Below the pieces are notes generated by a model. The model did not search any database and was not told where the DNA came from. It saw only the letters and a program-made list of their open reading frames with translations. Positions 25,582 to 37,534 of a stretch of DNA of 64,000 nt are shown here, one piece after another. Numbering within the stretch: position 1 is the first letter of the stretch; every line of letters begins with the position of its first letter. Source of the DNA: Epiperipatus broadwayi. Lineage: Eukaryota > Onychophora > Udeonychophora > Euonychophora > Peripatidae. The position numbers were made by a program, and so were the translations under genes. The stretch spans positions 804,001-868,000 of the forward strand of contig JAQFVV010000050.1 in NCBI GenBank assembly GCA_028023455.1, written 5' to 3'.

Positions 25582-26800
25582 TCATTATTATCATTTTAAA
25601 GCATTGTCAAGAACTGCAAGGTGAAGGCTTTTCAAAATTTAATCCAATGTTCCTGATCCATTTCCATTCATTATCTAGATCTGCATTGCCCAAACTTATT
25701 CTATTATGGAACACTTTACAAATATTAAAATTTTAACAGAATGCTTTGGTTTTTGTAATAGAAACATAAGTTTGGATCATAAAAAAAAAAGAGTCATGGG
25801 TCACATGACCCAATTCTCTTAAGTTTGTAAGTTATAAACAATGAGGATTGCCATTTCCTCAACAAGCTGTATGATAGATGCTTAGCCAGAGAAATCATTT
25901 AAAATATCTCTGTCAGGAACCCTTCCAAACCCCTGACCATGGTTTCATGCTTTGGCACTCCACAGAGAGGTGCCAGGTTAGACTATCACTTTTAATAACA
26001 AATAATGTAAATAAGTATAAGATTTAAAAAAAAAACAAAATGAACATTTATTCCAAAATTTTAATTATAATTCACATGTTTAAAACACAACTTAGTACAG
26101 TATTTAAAATCATATAAGGCTACTAATTTACCAAAATTTCATAATTTTCTCAGAAACACTTATTGAACTTCTATGGAATACCACTGTTCCATTGAACATA
26201 GTTAAGGAAATGTTGATCTAAATCATTATATATTGAAAGAAGCTTAAGATTTCAAATTTTCATCTATGATTATCCAGCAGTATATCTATTCTAGATCTCT
26301 TCCAGTTTCTTAATTCTTTAAAAGATGTCCACGATATATTCTGTTATTTGACCCATGTATTTAATTTTTGATCTCTGTTCTCTGCTTATTACTCTCAATA
26401 TACAATGCTTCATGCTTCACTGAATGGTCAAATGTCTGCATCACTTTTAAAGTAAGTAATCAAGTCGCGAATCCCATGCTAAAAACAGGCCAAACACTTC
26501 TATTAAATACTATTTTCAAACACAACAGAATATTTTCTTTTAATATCAAGTTATTTCTATCAAAAGTATTGACCGAAGTTTATTTCTATAATTACTCTTA
26601 TCTATTGTGTTTCTATATGCATTTCTATATGCATTATTAAGCTAACCAAGGTATTGTAATCATTAGTTTCTTTAATTCATGATTATTAATCTTTATTTTC
26701 TTCAGTAAAAACCCATTTAACATAACTTTGATTTTTTTAGAATTAATCTTTAGTCACTACTTTCTTTTACATTAAAATATATTTCTATTTTGAATATAAT
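25582..26800 (-). pseudogene. Heavily decayed RTE-like LINE fragment, interrupted
   Basis: 25582-25700 matches the 3' end of the other LINE copies (antisense of the last codons, for example AAGAACTGCAAGGTGAAGG against CACTGCAGGATGAAAC near 31130). 26275-26800 resumes with upstream sequence: the antisense TATTTTCTTTTAATATCAAG and ACCAAGGTATTGTAATC correspond to 31568 and 31670. About 570 bp of unrelated DNA lies between, either an insertion or replaced sequence. The fragment would encode the C-terminal end of a reverse transcriptase but is full of stops. It is the most diverged of the five LINE pieces in the window. Confidence 0.6.
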
Positions 26801-26934
26801 GATTACCTGTGACAAAAGTGGTAAGTATCAAAAATCCTTTAAGATATTAAACTGTTTTCAATATTTTTTCCATATGTGAAATATTATTACTAGTTCATTC
26901 AATATATATATATACATATATATATATTTTGTAA

Positions 26935-27250
26935 CCGGACCACCATACAACTTCTTTATTACCTTGGTTGTAACAATTTCCTGATGAGAATGTTGCAGGA
27001 AGAAACTATTGATTGGCATTCTCCAATGCAGATATTAATCCCCCTACAACAATATTTCCTGCTCATCAGAGGATATAGCACCATAGAGACTGGAAGCACC
27101 TAGACATTTCTGTGTTTGGTTTTCCAAATGGTGCCACTAGAGTTCCATCTCACTACAAGCTGACTTACTTAGGTCTAGTTATGCCGGACATAGCTCATGA
27201 GGCATGAGATTCTTGTGAACAAGTGCACTGAAGGACAAGTGACGCAATAA
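26935..27250. other. Unexplained GC-richer segment after a TA tract
   Basis: Starts with TTTGTAACCGGACCACCATAC after (TA)n. It contains TTCCTGATGAGAATGTTGCA at 26980 and the reverse-complement-like CCTGCTCATCAGAGG at 27058. Likely a repeat fragment, since it contrasts with its flanks; no coding sequence recognised. Confidence 0.35.
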
Positions 27251-27690
27251 AAAAATATAGAATTGAACAACTGGATAACTAAAATTAATTTTAAGTAACA
27301 ACAATATTATTTCACAAATTAATTTGCATGTCCTTCTAATAAAGTTCATTCATATCCATGTGATGACTCATTTTCAGTTCATTTATGAAGAGGTTAAAAG
27401 CAGTTTATTGATCAATAGTTCATTTACAAGTCATTCTAATAAAGTTCATCCTTCATTTCAAATGAAGGCTCATTTTGATTTATCTTAGGTAAAAAATTCA
27501 AAGGGTCTTTTATCAAGTAGACATCTACCAATACTGCATGAATATTTTTCAACTCTTTATTCTATATCTGTACATCCTTTTTAGGTAGGTAAATAGGTAA
27601 GATGAGCTATTCCAGTAAGTATTTGGGGTTTTTTTTAGTTAATTTTGATTCAAATGTATCTGTAGATGAGAAGTCAATCCTTATTAAAAA

Positions 27691-28135
27691 TGCATTTTGA
27701 TTATAGATATTTTAGAATTTATAATTTATCTTTAATGAAATGTATTTCCATAGCTAAATTTATTCATAATTTTCTTTTTTTTTAAAGAAAGATGTTTTGT
27801 TTTATATTTTATAAACACATATAAATATTGAATAAAATGCCTTTTGATTATCGACATTTAAGACATCTAATGTTCACAATTTATTATTAATAAAACATAT
27901 TTTTACATAGCTAACTTTATTCATAAATTTCTTTTTTTTAGAAAGATGTTTTGTTTGGTCTTTTATAAACACATATAAGTATTGAATAAAATGCCTTTTG
28001 ATTATCGACATTTAGGACATCTAGTATTTACAAAAATGTATTTTTATGTAGCTAAATTTATTAATAATTTTCTTTCTTTTTAAGAAAGATGTTTTGTTTG
28101 GTCTTTTATAAACACATATAAATATTGAATAAAAC
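27691..28135. repeat. Tandem trimer, unit about 147 bp
   Basis: Units start at 27695, 27842 and 27996 with TTTTGATTATNGA. Each contains a TAGCTAAATTTATT-type block, TTAGAAAGATGTTTTGTTT and a terminal AACACATATAARTATTGAAT. Copies differ by substitutions and small deletions in the middle. Confidence 0.85.
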
Positions 28136-29059
28136 TGTTATCTTCATTTTTTTATCCAGTCTGTTCCATCAAAAAGGGGTCATTTTATTTCAGCTGAATG
28201 ACATTATTCACTTTCATGATGTTTACTCAGGCAAATCTTGGAGTACCATGGCTTTTGGATGAAGAAAAGAAGCTGTTACAGATTAGCCCTCCATCGTTAT
28301 GATATCCTTAATAATATTTTCATTTTCCATTATTACCAGTGGCTATAAATATATCCCAAGGTTCCTTAAAATCAGCTGTAAATTAAATAGTCGAGCAACA
28401 CTTACATAACAATTTTAATTTAAACTCTTCACTTTTCTTTATAAAATCTTTTCTTAAACTTTTTTTTTAAAAAAAAACAACAAAAATCTCCTCAAAGTCT
28501 TTTTTTAAAATCTGCTCTGAACTTCCAATTCAACTATATATATTCTCATGCCTGGATTAATTAATCAGCCTTGCCCACTGTCTCTTATTTGTTCCACAGT
28601 GTTCATTTAAGCCCGAGTGCTTTTTTTCATAAGGATTGGATAATACTTTTCATGGAACAGATAATAAACCAGGAGGTTTAAGCCATGTTTTCCAATTTAT
28701 TAAGATGGCCTCAAGCTATTATCACACTTTATATGACATCATCATTCCAAAAATTAAAAATGTAATATTTTTAATAAATGACAGCTTTAAATAAATATGA
28801 GTGATATATTTAAATTATAATCTAAATTATGCTATCAATAATGAAGGTTTCATTTTATTTTTTTCTCAGTTATAGAAAATAATGATTTTCTTGTAAAGTC
28901 ATAAACTCAATTTTTTTCTATATTTTTCTAGAAAAATATAGGATCAACTTTTTTATACATTTGCTGTTTTTTAACATGGGAGGGTAAATAGCTCTTAGAA
29001 TAAATAAATAAATACGTATGTGAAACAGTGTTCTTGTTTCAATATATATATATATATAT
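28136..29059. other. Gene-free region
   Basis: AT-rich sequence with T runs and a short TA tract at 29041-29060. No feature recognised. Confidence 0.5.
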
Positions 29060-29525
29060 AATGTTTTTGAAAAGGAAAGTTTTTAATAAATGTGTTTTAC
29101 CAGTTCTTATTTGTGGATCTGAGACTTGGACACTTAATAGAAGAGCATTATAGAGACTTCAGACAACTCAAAGAAGTATGGTGAGATGCATGTTGGGAGT
29201 AACAAGAAGAGATTCAAAATGCAATAAATGGGTAAGAGACCAAACGAGTTATTGACCTCATTAAAAAAATTTAAAAGACTGGAGTTGGGTTGGACATATT
29301 TCTAGAAGAGATGATAATAGATGAAAAATTGAAGTTTTAAACGGGAGTCCAAGAGTTTGTAAAAGACCCAGAAAGAGACCACGTGTGAGATGGATGGATG
29401 AAATAAAAAAAGTGTGCAGAAGTGATGTGGAGAAAGGAAGCTAAAGATTGGAGAAGATGGATTGAACTTGGAGAGACTTCCATCCTGCAGTAGATTGATA
29501 ATAGTTGATGATATATATATATGAT
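29060..29525 (+). pseudogene. RTE-like LINE 3' fragment
   Basis: Translated in pieces it reads the C-terminal part of an RTE-type reverse transcriptase: VFNKCVLPVLICGSETW, then LNRRAL, a stop, then RSMVRCMLGVTRRDSKCN, and a later LERLPSC near the end. The same text occurs in the minus-strand copy at 31098-32175. Stops and frameshifts make it non-functional. The 3' end runs into GATAATAGTTGATGATATATA, comparable to the TGATGATGATG end of the other copies. Retained 3' end with missing 5' part is usual for LINE insertions. Confidence 0.8.
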
Positions 29526-29560
29526 TGCATTCCATTATTTGAAATTAAAATATAATAAAT

Positions 29561-30072
29561 GAATACAAACCAATGCTAGAATATTTCAACAGTGCTGCCT
29601 GTATTTAGAAAGATAGTCTGAATCAAACAACATACGTAAAAGAAAACATCTTATCTATTAAGTTACAAAAAAAAATATTGATTTCAAGACTATTCTAAAA
29701 CAGGCATGAATTTAAATAAATTTAAATCATAAAAGTTAATAGATAAATATATTTTATGTTCTGTGTACAAAATACAAATAATATATAATACATAATCAAT
29801 TTTCTAATATAGTTATTATGTTTAGCGTTTTTCAAAGTGTAAATTGATTATTTATTATTTGTGCTTTGTATACAGAACATGAAATATGTTTGCCTATTAA
29901 CTTTTAAGATCTAAGCTTAATTAAATTCATACTTATGTTTAGATGACCTTGAGATCAATATTCTTATCAAGTTGCAGTTTAATAGGCAAGAGATTTTCCT
30001 TTAATTATGTTGTTTGATTTATGCTTCTAAATACGGATAGCACTGTTAAAATATTCAACAAATGGTTTATAT
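29561..30072. repeat. Near-palindromic foldback, about 0.5 kb
   Basis: Arms of roughly 240 bp meet near 29818 with almost no loop. Examples: GAATATTTCAACAGTGCTG (29579) against CACTGTTAAAATATTC (about 30057); AATCAAACAACATA (29622) against TATGTTGTTTGATT (30020); TTTTATGTTCTGTGTACAAA (29752) against TTTGTATACAGAACATGAAA (29885). It lies 35 bp after a LINE 3' end. No coding capacity. Confidence 0.85.
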
Positions 30073-30404
30073 AAATATGTATGTCAATTTAAAGAGACTT
30101 ATAATGGTTTATAGGGATTGAAGATTTATAGTAAGAAATAGATATCTATTCCATATATTTCAAACGTGTATATATATAATTATTTCTATATAAATTATGG
30201 AGTACAGATATAATAACTCCAATTTTCTTGTGTATATTCAATATAAATTTAAAAATGTAAAGTTTAGTCGTATGTTTTCAATTAGATAGATCAATTCAAA
30301 ATTAATCTAATTGAACTTAATAGAACTAAACTGCAGATTTTGTTTACTTTGAGTATAATATTATTGATATATATATATAAACACACAGACATATATATAT
30401 ATAA

Positions 30405-30497
30405 TCATTAAAATCAATCAACACTTAGACAAGCCCAGGATCAATAACAAATAACAATCTCAACTTGTTGCCAAGGCAACCTCCTTTTAACAATGAT
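30405..30497. repeat. Family C repeat fragment
   Basis: AAAATCAATCAACACTTAGA and TTGTTGCCAAGGCAACCTCC. The same segment, in the same orientation, occurs at 19375 and 59925. Confidence 0.65.
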
Positions 30498-30499
30498 AA

Positions 30500-30870
30500 G
30501 CGGACATATTAACGTCCTATATGTGAGGGGTCAGAGTGACTTAAAGTTAATATGGGTGTGATAAAAATAATAGCATCACTAAGGAATTTAAGTGTTCTAT
30601 TGTCAGATTTTAAATGATGTGAATGGCTGAAGAACTGGAGGATGGAGAAGACTGAAGCTTGTCCATTAAAGTTTGAAAATTTGCCATCTTAATATAAACT
30701 GAGTATTGATTGTATAAATGTGTGGTAGATGGTGATCTGGACCAATTGATGAGTGCTGGTTCAGCACAAAATACATATATTGGATATAATTTATCTTTTT
30801 CAGATGTATGTGATCATGTGTATCAGTTATATAAGATGGAGTGTATAGCTGTAGGAAGCTTGAAAGGCTA
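30500..30870 (+). repeat. tRNA-like repeat family A, single-armed copy
   Basis: Starts with the palindrome-like GGACATATTAACGTCC (30502), continues with GAGGGGTCAGAGTGACTTA, has ATCTTAATATAAACTGAG, then GAGTGCTGGTTCAGCAC, and stops in the tRNA-like end (GATGGAGTGTATAGCTG). Other copies continue to GGTTCAAATCCCC, which is missing here. Directly follows a family C fragment. Confidence 0.65.
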
Positions 30871-30890
30871 AAATTAAGAACCTTCTAATT

Positions 30891-30968
30891 ACATTAAGTT
30901 TAGTATAGATAATATACTTATATTTAAATACATTAAGTTTAGTATAGATAATATACTTATATTTAAAT
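30891..30968. repeat. Exact two-copy tandem duplication, 39 bp
   Basis: A 39-bp unit starting ACATTAAGTTTAGTATAGAT at 30891 is repeated base for base from 30930. This is a very recent duplication. Confidence 0.95.
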
Positions 30969-31097
30969 ATTAAAATTAGAGGATTTTCAGGACCTTTTAG
31001 ATAAAACATTAATTTAGCAAGATTTTTTTGTGTATTTTTTAAATACTTCAATTAAATATTTACATCTTAAATTAAAAACTTACCATATAGTAGTAGT

Positions 31098-32175
31098 ATT
31101 TGTCATCATCATCAACAACCATTATCACTCCACTGCAGGATGAAACTCTCTCCAAGTTCAATCCATCTTCTCCAATTTTAGCTTCTCTTCTCCATATCAC
31201 TCCTGCCCAATTTCTTATTTCATCCATCCATCTCACATGTGGACTCTTTCTGGATCTTTTACAATTTTTCAGAATCCAGTTGAAGATTTCAATTGTCCAT
31301 CTTTTGTCATCACTTCTAGCAATATGTCCAACCCAACTTCAGTCTTTTAATTTTTTCAATGAGGTCAGTAACACCTGTTTCTTCTCTTACCCATACATTG
31401 CAATTTCGATCCCTTCTTGTTACTCCCAACATGCATCTCTCCATACTTCTTTGAGTGGTCTGAAGTATCTGTATTGCTCTTCTATTAAGTGCCCAAGTCT
31501 CAGATCCATAAGTAAGAACTGGCAAAACACATTTATTAAAAACCTTCCTTTTCAAACACATAGGCATATTTCCTTTTAGTATCAAGTTATTTCTACCAAA
31601 AGCACTCCAACCAAGTTTAATTCTATGATTAATTTCATCCATTATATTTCCATCTGTCTTAATAATCTGACCAAGGTATTTGTAACTGTTAACTTTTTTA
31701 AACTCATGATAATCAATTTTTATTTTCATATTTTGAGAAAATTTATTAAACATTATTTTACTTCTTTTAGCATTTATCTTTAGTCCTACTTTCCTACTTT
31801 CATCTGATAACTCCTGGCACATTTCCTGTAGCTCTAAAGCATTATTTTCAAAAACATACATCATCTGTAAAATCTAAATGACTTAAATAATCTCCATTTA
31901 CTTTCACTCCTTTAGCTTCCCATTTTAATCCACAAAATACTTCTTGCAGCACTGCTGTAAAAAGTTTTTGTGATATGGAGTCACCTTGTCTTACACCTTT
32001 CTCAATGTTGATTTTTCCAGTATCATTATGTAATCTAATTGTTGCTGTTGCATTTTTATAAATATTCTTTAAAATATGACAATATCCTGGATCTATACCT
32101 TGATCATCCAATGCTTTAATCACTGAAGAAATGTGTATAGAATCGAATGCCTTTTCATATATTGCGTTTTCGATC
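31098..32175 (-). pseudogene. RTE-like LINE fragment: reverse transcriptase palm to 3' end
   Basis: Reading on the minus strand, the first open part (to 31848) has the RT palm: DQGIDPGYCHILKNIY, then GVRQGDSISQKLFT, then HLDFTDDV, where FTDD replaces the catalytic F/Y-ADD. A frameshift with a few bases lost at about 31850-31862 breaks it. It resumes with ENNALELQEMCQELS, SYKYLGQIIKTDGN, VLPVLTYGSETWALNRRA and RSMERCMLGVTRRDR, the typical C-terminal block of RTE-type LINEs. Downstream codons lead to VRWMDEIRNWAG and the element end at TGATGATGATGACAAA. The endonuclease and N-terminal RT are absent (5' truncation). The family's role is target-primed reverse transcription of its own RNA. This copy is dead. 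Confidence 0.88.
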
Positions 32176-32545
32176 TCTTCCTGTTACTCCCAACATGCAT
32201 ATCTCCATACTTCTTTTAATGGTTTGAAGTCTCTGTATTGCTCTTCTATTAAGTGTCTAAGTCACAGATACATAAGTAATAACTGCTAAAACACATTTAT
32301 TAAAAAAATCTTCCTTTTCAAACATATAGGCATATTTCCTTTTAGTATCAAGTTATTTCTACCAAAAGCACTCCAAACAAGTTTAATTCTATAATTAATT
32401 TCATCCATTATGTTTCTATCTGTATTAATAATCTGACCAAGATATTTGTAGCTGTTAACTTCTTCTAACTCATCGTAATCGATCTTTATTTTCATATAGT
32501 ATTTATGTAACCTCCCTTTAAGTGAAAAGTAACTTACTTTCATCG
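32160..32545 (-). pseudogene. Second RTE-like LINE fragment, abutting the first
   Basis: Same strand and family as 31098-32175 but covering only the middle of its C-terminal half: MKIKIDYDELEEVNSYKYL, NTDRNIMDEINYRI, AFGRNNLILKGNMPICLK, then frameshifted LNRRAIQRL and MLGVTGRDRKRN. Its 3' end is cut off at about 32160, exactly where the first fragment's 5' side stops. So either one copy inserted into the other or a rearrangement joined two copies. Confidence 0.8.
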
Positions 32546-33301
32546 TTACTTTAGCTTATAAAAGAGTTGTGGTCAGAAAACAATACTGCTATATGCAGGT
32601 GAAACTAAAAACATTCTCTGTCTTGAGGCAAGGTGAGATAATTAAACTACAGGTATACTGGATATATATATATGAACGATGCTTTATACCTTTAGTATAA
32701 AATTCATTAACGTTAGCAGGTAAAAATTTTTTTTAAACTTGCGTTTATAATTTATAAATATTTTAATAGAATCTTTTATATTATATTTGGATCATACAAA
32801 AAAGAAACGTTTGGTTTTGACAATTATTGTACTTTAACAATAGAATATTTTAAAATAAATACATATTTAATGATAGAAAGCACAACTTTTAGAACAGCTT
32901 TTTATTGAACCCTTACATTTCCAATAATAAAATACAAGTTATATATATAATATTTAGAGTTTTGTACATAATAATTACTTTTTCATAACAAAAAATTCTC
33001 TTCTGTTATTCGGTTTCAATATGAATTTATTTTATTTCTATAACTTAAACAAACAAAAATATAACCATTAATGTTAAAAAAAAATACAACTGTCACATTC
33101 CATATTGTAACAATAAATGTAAATCCTGTTGATTAATTGATTTTAGGCTATATTATCATCAGCTTCAATTATTTATATTTTCAACATAATCTTTATTGAT
33201 GAAATATATGGTTACATACTTTATATTAATTTAGGTGTATAGTACCTATGACATATAAACACATTAGACTTTGCATTGTTTTAAGGAAGTTAAGATTGCA
33301 A
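32546..33301. other. Gene-free region
   Basis: AT-rich DNA without recognisable genes or repeats, leading into the tetranucleotide microsatellite. Confidence 0.5.
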
Positions 33302-33654
<353 letters not shown>

Positions 33655-34815
33655 TGTTATTGATATCATATTCAGAGAAAATTAGGATAAGATCTATATA
33701 TACTCTTAAATTTAAACTGCTTTTATGGATTAGTGTTTGATTGGGGGCTGATTAATTATATATAAATTTTAAAATGAGAAATCTATATAGTTAATGAAAG
33801 TTACTGAGAATTAAAGCAAAGATCACTTCTTAATTTTAATAACTAATGGTTACAGTGGTTCATAGCGACAGTCATAGCAACACTTGTTGAAAAATAAGAA
33901 TGACCATAGGGTTAAAATTATTGAATGACAAGAATATTATTGTGGAATTAGAATAGAGCATTGATAAATTGAGGTTTTGGATATTGTGGAGGGCATAAAA
34001 TAAGACAAAAATATAATGATTAATAAATTTCTTTCATTGATTTTGGTAAAATAATAACCTTGCCAAATTTCTACATACCTGTGACTGTAGATTTTAGACA
34101 GGCAATCAACCACACACTTATATATCTTATGTTTATATTTTCCAGGTTTCAAACTTAAGTGAACACACGAAAAGCTTACTTATTAGTGGAAATTTCAGAT
34201 AGTAATCAGAGGTAATAACACGTAATCAAAAGATTTATAATAATAACAAAATACATCTAACATCGAAGCATAAGCTTAAATGTATTTGCAGAACTCCTTT
34301 AAATAATTTTAATAAATGTAAATTGCTAAAACAGCAACATCAGGCAGTGTTTGGTGGCTAATCGACGACAACCCATTGTAATACATAAAAAATAATGAGA
34401 TATACTTTTGTCTGAATATGAAGACAAATATTTTTGTGAGTATTACTTCATAATTTAAATTTTAAGTTTTAAAATCAATTTTGAAATAACGTAAAGGTTA
34501 TTATTATCTCAAGCAAAATAACAAATACAAATATTTTAATATATAACATAAAATATCTTAAATTATTCAGGTAGAAACTTATTGCATATTTATTAAAATA
34601 TATCAAAGTATTGTCCTGCCATTTTATACTGCTATTATATTTTACCAGAACACCCTTCTTATTTAAAATAAAACAAATAATAATAAAAGAGACAAAAATA
34701 CAAAATATTCCAATTATTTTTCTCCAGCAGTAAAAATATAAAAACTAATAATTGAAATGATTTCATATTTTATTTTTAAGCAATAATATTTTAATATTAA
34801 AGTGAGAACGACATT
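33655..34815. other. Gene-free region
   Basis: AT-rich; no recognisable feature. Confidence 0.5.
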
Positions 34816-34975
34816 TTAAGGTGCTGATATAGTATGTGCACAATGCCATTTTGAATTTTAAAACCCACCCAAAACTTCTGCTGACATATCCATGCGATAA
34901 ATGATGTGTCAAAGATGATTTTGGATGGGTATTAAAATTCAAAATGCTGTCAAGGGTGTACTATATCAGCTCTGA
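34816..34975. repeat. Foldback MITE-like element, family E
   Basis: GCTGATATAGTATGTGCAC with ATTTTGAATTTTAAAACCCA at 34821-34866 is matched in reverse by TGGGTATTAAAATTCAAAAT and GTGTACTATATCAGC at 34925-34972. Spacer about 58 bp with GCTGACATATCCATGCGAT. Half of the same family lies at 38085-38185. Confidence 0.8.
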
Positions 34976-35124
34976 ATTTATAGTACTTAAACAAAAAAAA
35001 AATATAAGAAAAAACAAAAAAAAATTGAAAAAAAAAAAAACATTAATTAATAAATATGAATTATACTATATGCCAAAAGATTACAACTTATAAAATAGAA
35101 GTGTTAATATAAAAAAAACAATTT

Positions 35125-35350
35125 CCACTGATAATTATAAAACAAAAATGCTATTTTTATACAATTATACTTTATCAATTCATAATATATAGGGAATGTG
35201 AGCACAGACTTTCACATAACCCACCACTCTCCACACTATCTCATAACACTGATACACTTGAACACACACACACACACATATATAGATACATATAAGCCTG
35301 TGTGTTTCAGCTTTATCAATTCATGTAACTAAATATTTTGCACACACACA
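35125..35350. repeat. Family D foldback fragments
   Basis: CACTGATAATTATAAAAC with TTTTTATACAATTATACTTT (35128-35175) is the reverse of 37301-37360. AAGCCTGTGTGTTTCAGCTT at 35293 is repeated at 36791. CA and TA microsatellites at 35264-35284 and 35341-35374 interrupt it. Confidence 0.6.
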
Positions 35351-35374
35351 CACACATATATAGACACATATATA

Positions 35375-36060
35375 TTATAACATTTTCCGTTTTGTTAGGC
35401 CTCTACACGCTAATATAAACTGCGTGCAAGTTGATCAAGCTATGTCAAAAAGAAGAAAGTTGTATTTCTATTCTAAAAACATAGCTATATTCCCTGATTA
35501 ACTCAGCCTATTAATAGTTGAGAATTATGCTATTAATGAAATCAGCTTTTAATTTATTTAATATGGGCGCCAGGACTTTTTATTCTAAAGAGTCCGCTGA
35601 AATAGTCAAATAATGTCTCATGAATAAAAAAAAGAAAAACACTTTTAACTTAATCAGTATTGCATCATACTGTAATGGGAATTTTTTTTTTTATGATTAT
35701 TATTCCTGGGCTTATTCAAACATATTGGCAAAGATAAATTATGTTTTTAAATCTTATTAAACTAATAATAAATTTAATAATAAAAAATAATAACTGTTAT
35801 TAATAATGAACAAATGAAAATTGGTATTAGAAATATTTTTATTCTAATAGACTAAAAAAATATTTGAAATAAATTATTTAACAAATAAATTGGAGAGAAC
35901 ACACTTAATTCTGACGTGAAACAATAATAATAAAAAAATAACTGCTGAATAATTAATTACAAAGTTCTTGGTTAAATAAAAGTCTCTTGATCAATTAAAT
36001 TAAAGTTTCTACTGGGATTCTATTATAAGCTTATTTTTACGAGTAGTTTTTAAAATGGTT
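35375..36060. other. Gene-free region
   Basis: AT-rich; nothing recognised. Confidence 0.5.
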
Positions 36061-36445
36061 AACTTTGTCACAATAAGGATAATGAAGCATAACTTACCGG
36101 TAAGTTTTAGTGAATTCACGATGGTTGTAGATAACTATGCATAGTTTTTTGGGGTTAAAATGAGCTCATGGCCTTTGATTATTAGTTGATCTTGTGGTCC
36201 ATTCTCCTAGTCAGTCACGAAAGCTTATCTGGTATACATCTTCAGGCACGATGTCCTCAGAAGCTCCGGTTCACTCCGACATACCGAATTACTTCAGCGT
36301 AGAGCGATCTTGGATATATTATTGTTATCCAAGACCAACTAAAGAAACCAACTAACAAGACATTCCTCCAACCGAATCCCTCCTTTTTATACTAAAGGTC
36401 CAGTTTTCGGACTTCTGCGCATGTTATTATCATGGCATTTTTTGG
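36060..36445. other. GC-richer segment, possible solo LTR fragment
   Basis: Less AT-rich than its surroundings. It has a TATA-like CTTTTTATACTAAAGG at about 36387 followed by GGACTTCTGCGCATG, and a hairpin CTTGGATA...TATCCAAG near 36309. This is the style of an LTR promoter, but no second copy or clear TG/CA ends are visible. Confidence 0.25.
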
Positions 36446-36789
36446 TTCATAATCTTGTAGAGTCTTTATAAAATTTACGTTATAAAGTTCTCTTTTCTTA
36501 TCAAGTTTTTCGGCCATCTTTAATTAGCCAAATATTTTTACTTTCTCTTATCTTTTTTTTACATTTGGAATTCTTTTGTTCTCTCCAATTCTACTTTTAT
36601 TTCCAATTACATTAAAAAAAATACGAAAGAATAATTTAACTTTCATTGTACATTATTTTTTTTAAAAAAAAATTAGTCAAAAAAAAAAAACAACCTAAAT
36701 TTACTTTTATTTTTTTAGCTTTTACCAAATGCCAATATATTTGCAACATATATTAATAAACATTACAACATATATAGACACAGTATATA
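36446..36789. other. Gene-free region
   Basis: AT-rich with A and T runs; nothing recognised. Confidence 0.5.
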
Positions 36790-37360
36790 TAAGCCTGTGT
36801 GTTTCAGCTTTATCAATTCATGTAACTAAATATTTTGCATTAACAAACGTTATCGCAGTTTGCATACATTTTTAAAAATCAAAATGCAATTTACATTTGT
36901 TATAAGTTTATGAAAGAAATCAAAATACAATTTACAGTATCTACTTTAAAAAAAATTAACCTACTTTTTATTTATTGATGATATGCATGCTTTAATGATT
37001 CTATGTACTTGAGGGTAGTTTAAAATGCAGGGAGAGATTGGCATAAGGGTTTTGGGCTGTGAGCCCCCGGTGGGAAAAAAAACACGTTAAAAGAGTTTAA
37101 AAGGATTGCATACCACCAATAAATAAAAAGTAGCTTAATTAGGTTTTTTATATTTTTTTAGAAGTAGAAAACATAAATTGCCTTTTGTTTTCTTTCATAG
37201 TCTTATAACAAATGTAAATTGCATTTTCATTTTAGAAAGATTTATGTAAATTCCGATAACATATGTTAATGCAAAGTATTTAGTCACATGAATTGATAAA
37301 GTATAACTGTATAAAAATAGTGGTTTTGTTTTATAATTATCACTGAAAATTGTTTTTTTT
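36790..37360. repeat. Family D foldback element
   Basis: Left arm 36808-36980 (CTTTATCAATTCATGTAACT, AATGCAATTTACATTTGTTA) is the reverse of right arm 37115-37301 (TAACAAATGTAAATTGCATT, CACATGAATTGATAAAG). The loop of about 130 bp includes a GC-rich GGGCTGTGAGCCCCCGG at about 37055. No coding capacity. Confidence 0.85.
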
Positions 37361-37534
37361 AATTACATGTGAAATAATGGTGAAAACCAATTTCTAGAGC
37401 CCTTATAGATTTCCAGTGGTCAGCAATAGCTAACCAAGAATTTCTGATAAGAAAAAACTAAAATCCTATTATTTGTAATAATAATATGCTATACTTCATA
37501 TTTTATCTTAGAATAATTTGGCATATTAATGAAT

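Noticed and set aside
26980-27010. Hammerhead ribozyme at CCTGATGAG...GAAGAAAC
   Set aside because: The box and GAAAC are present but the sequence between them does not form a stem II.
31100-31579. 159-codon plus-strand frame, and 46783-47209 likewise
   Set aside because: Antisense to LINE reverse-transcriptase fragments whose minus strand has clear protein homology.
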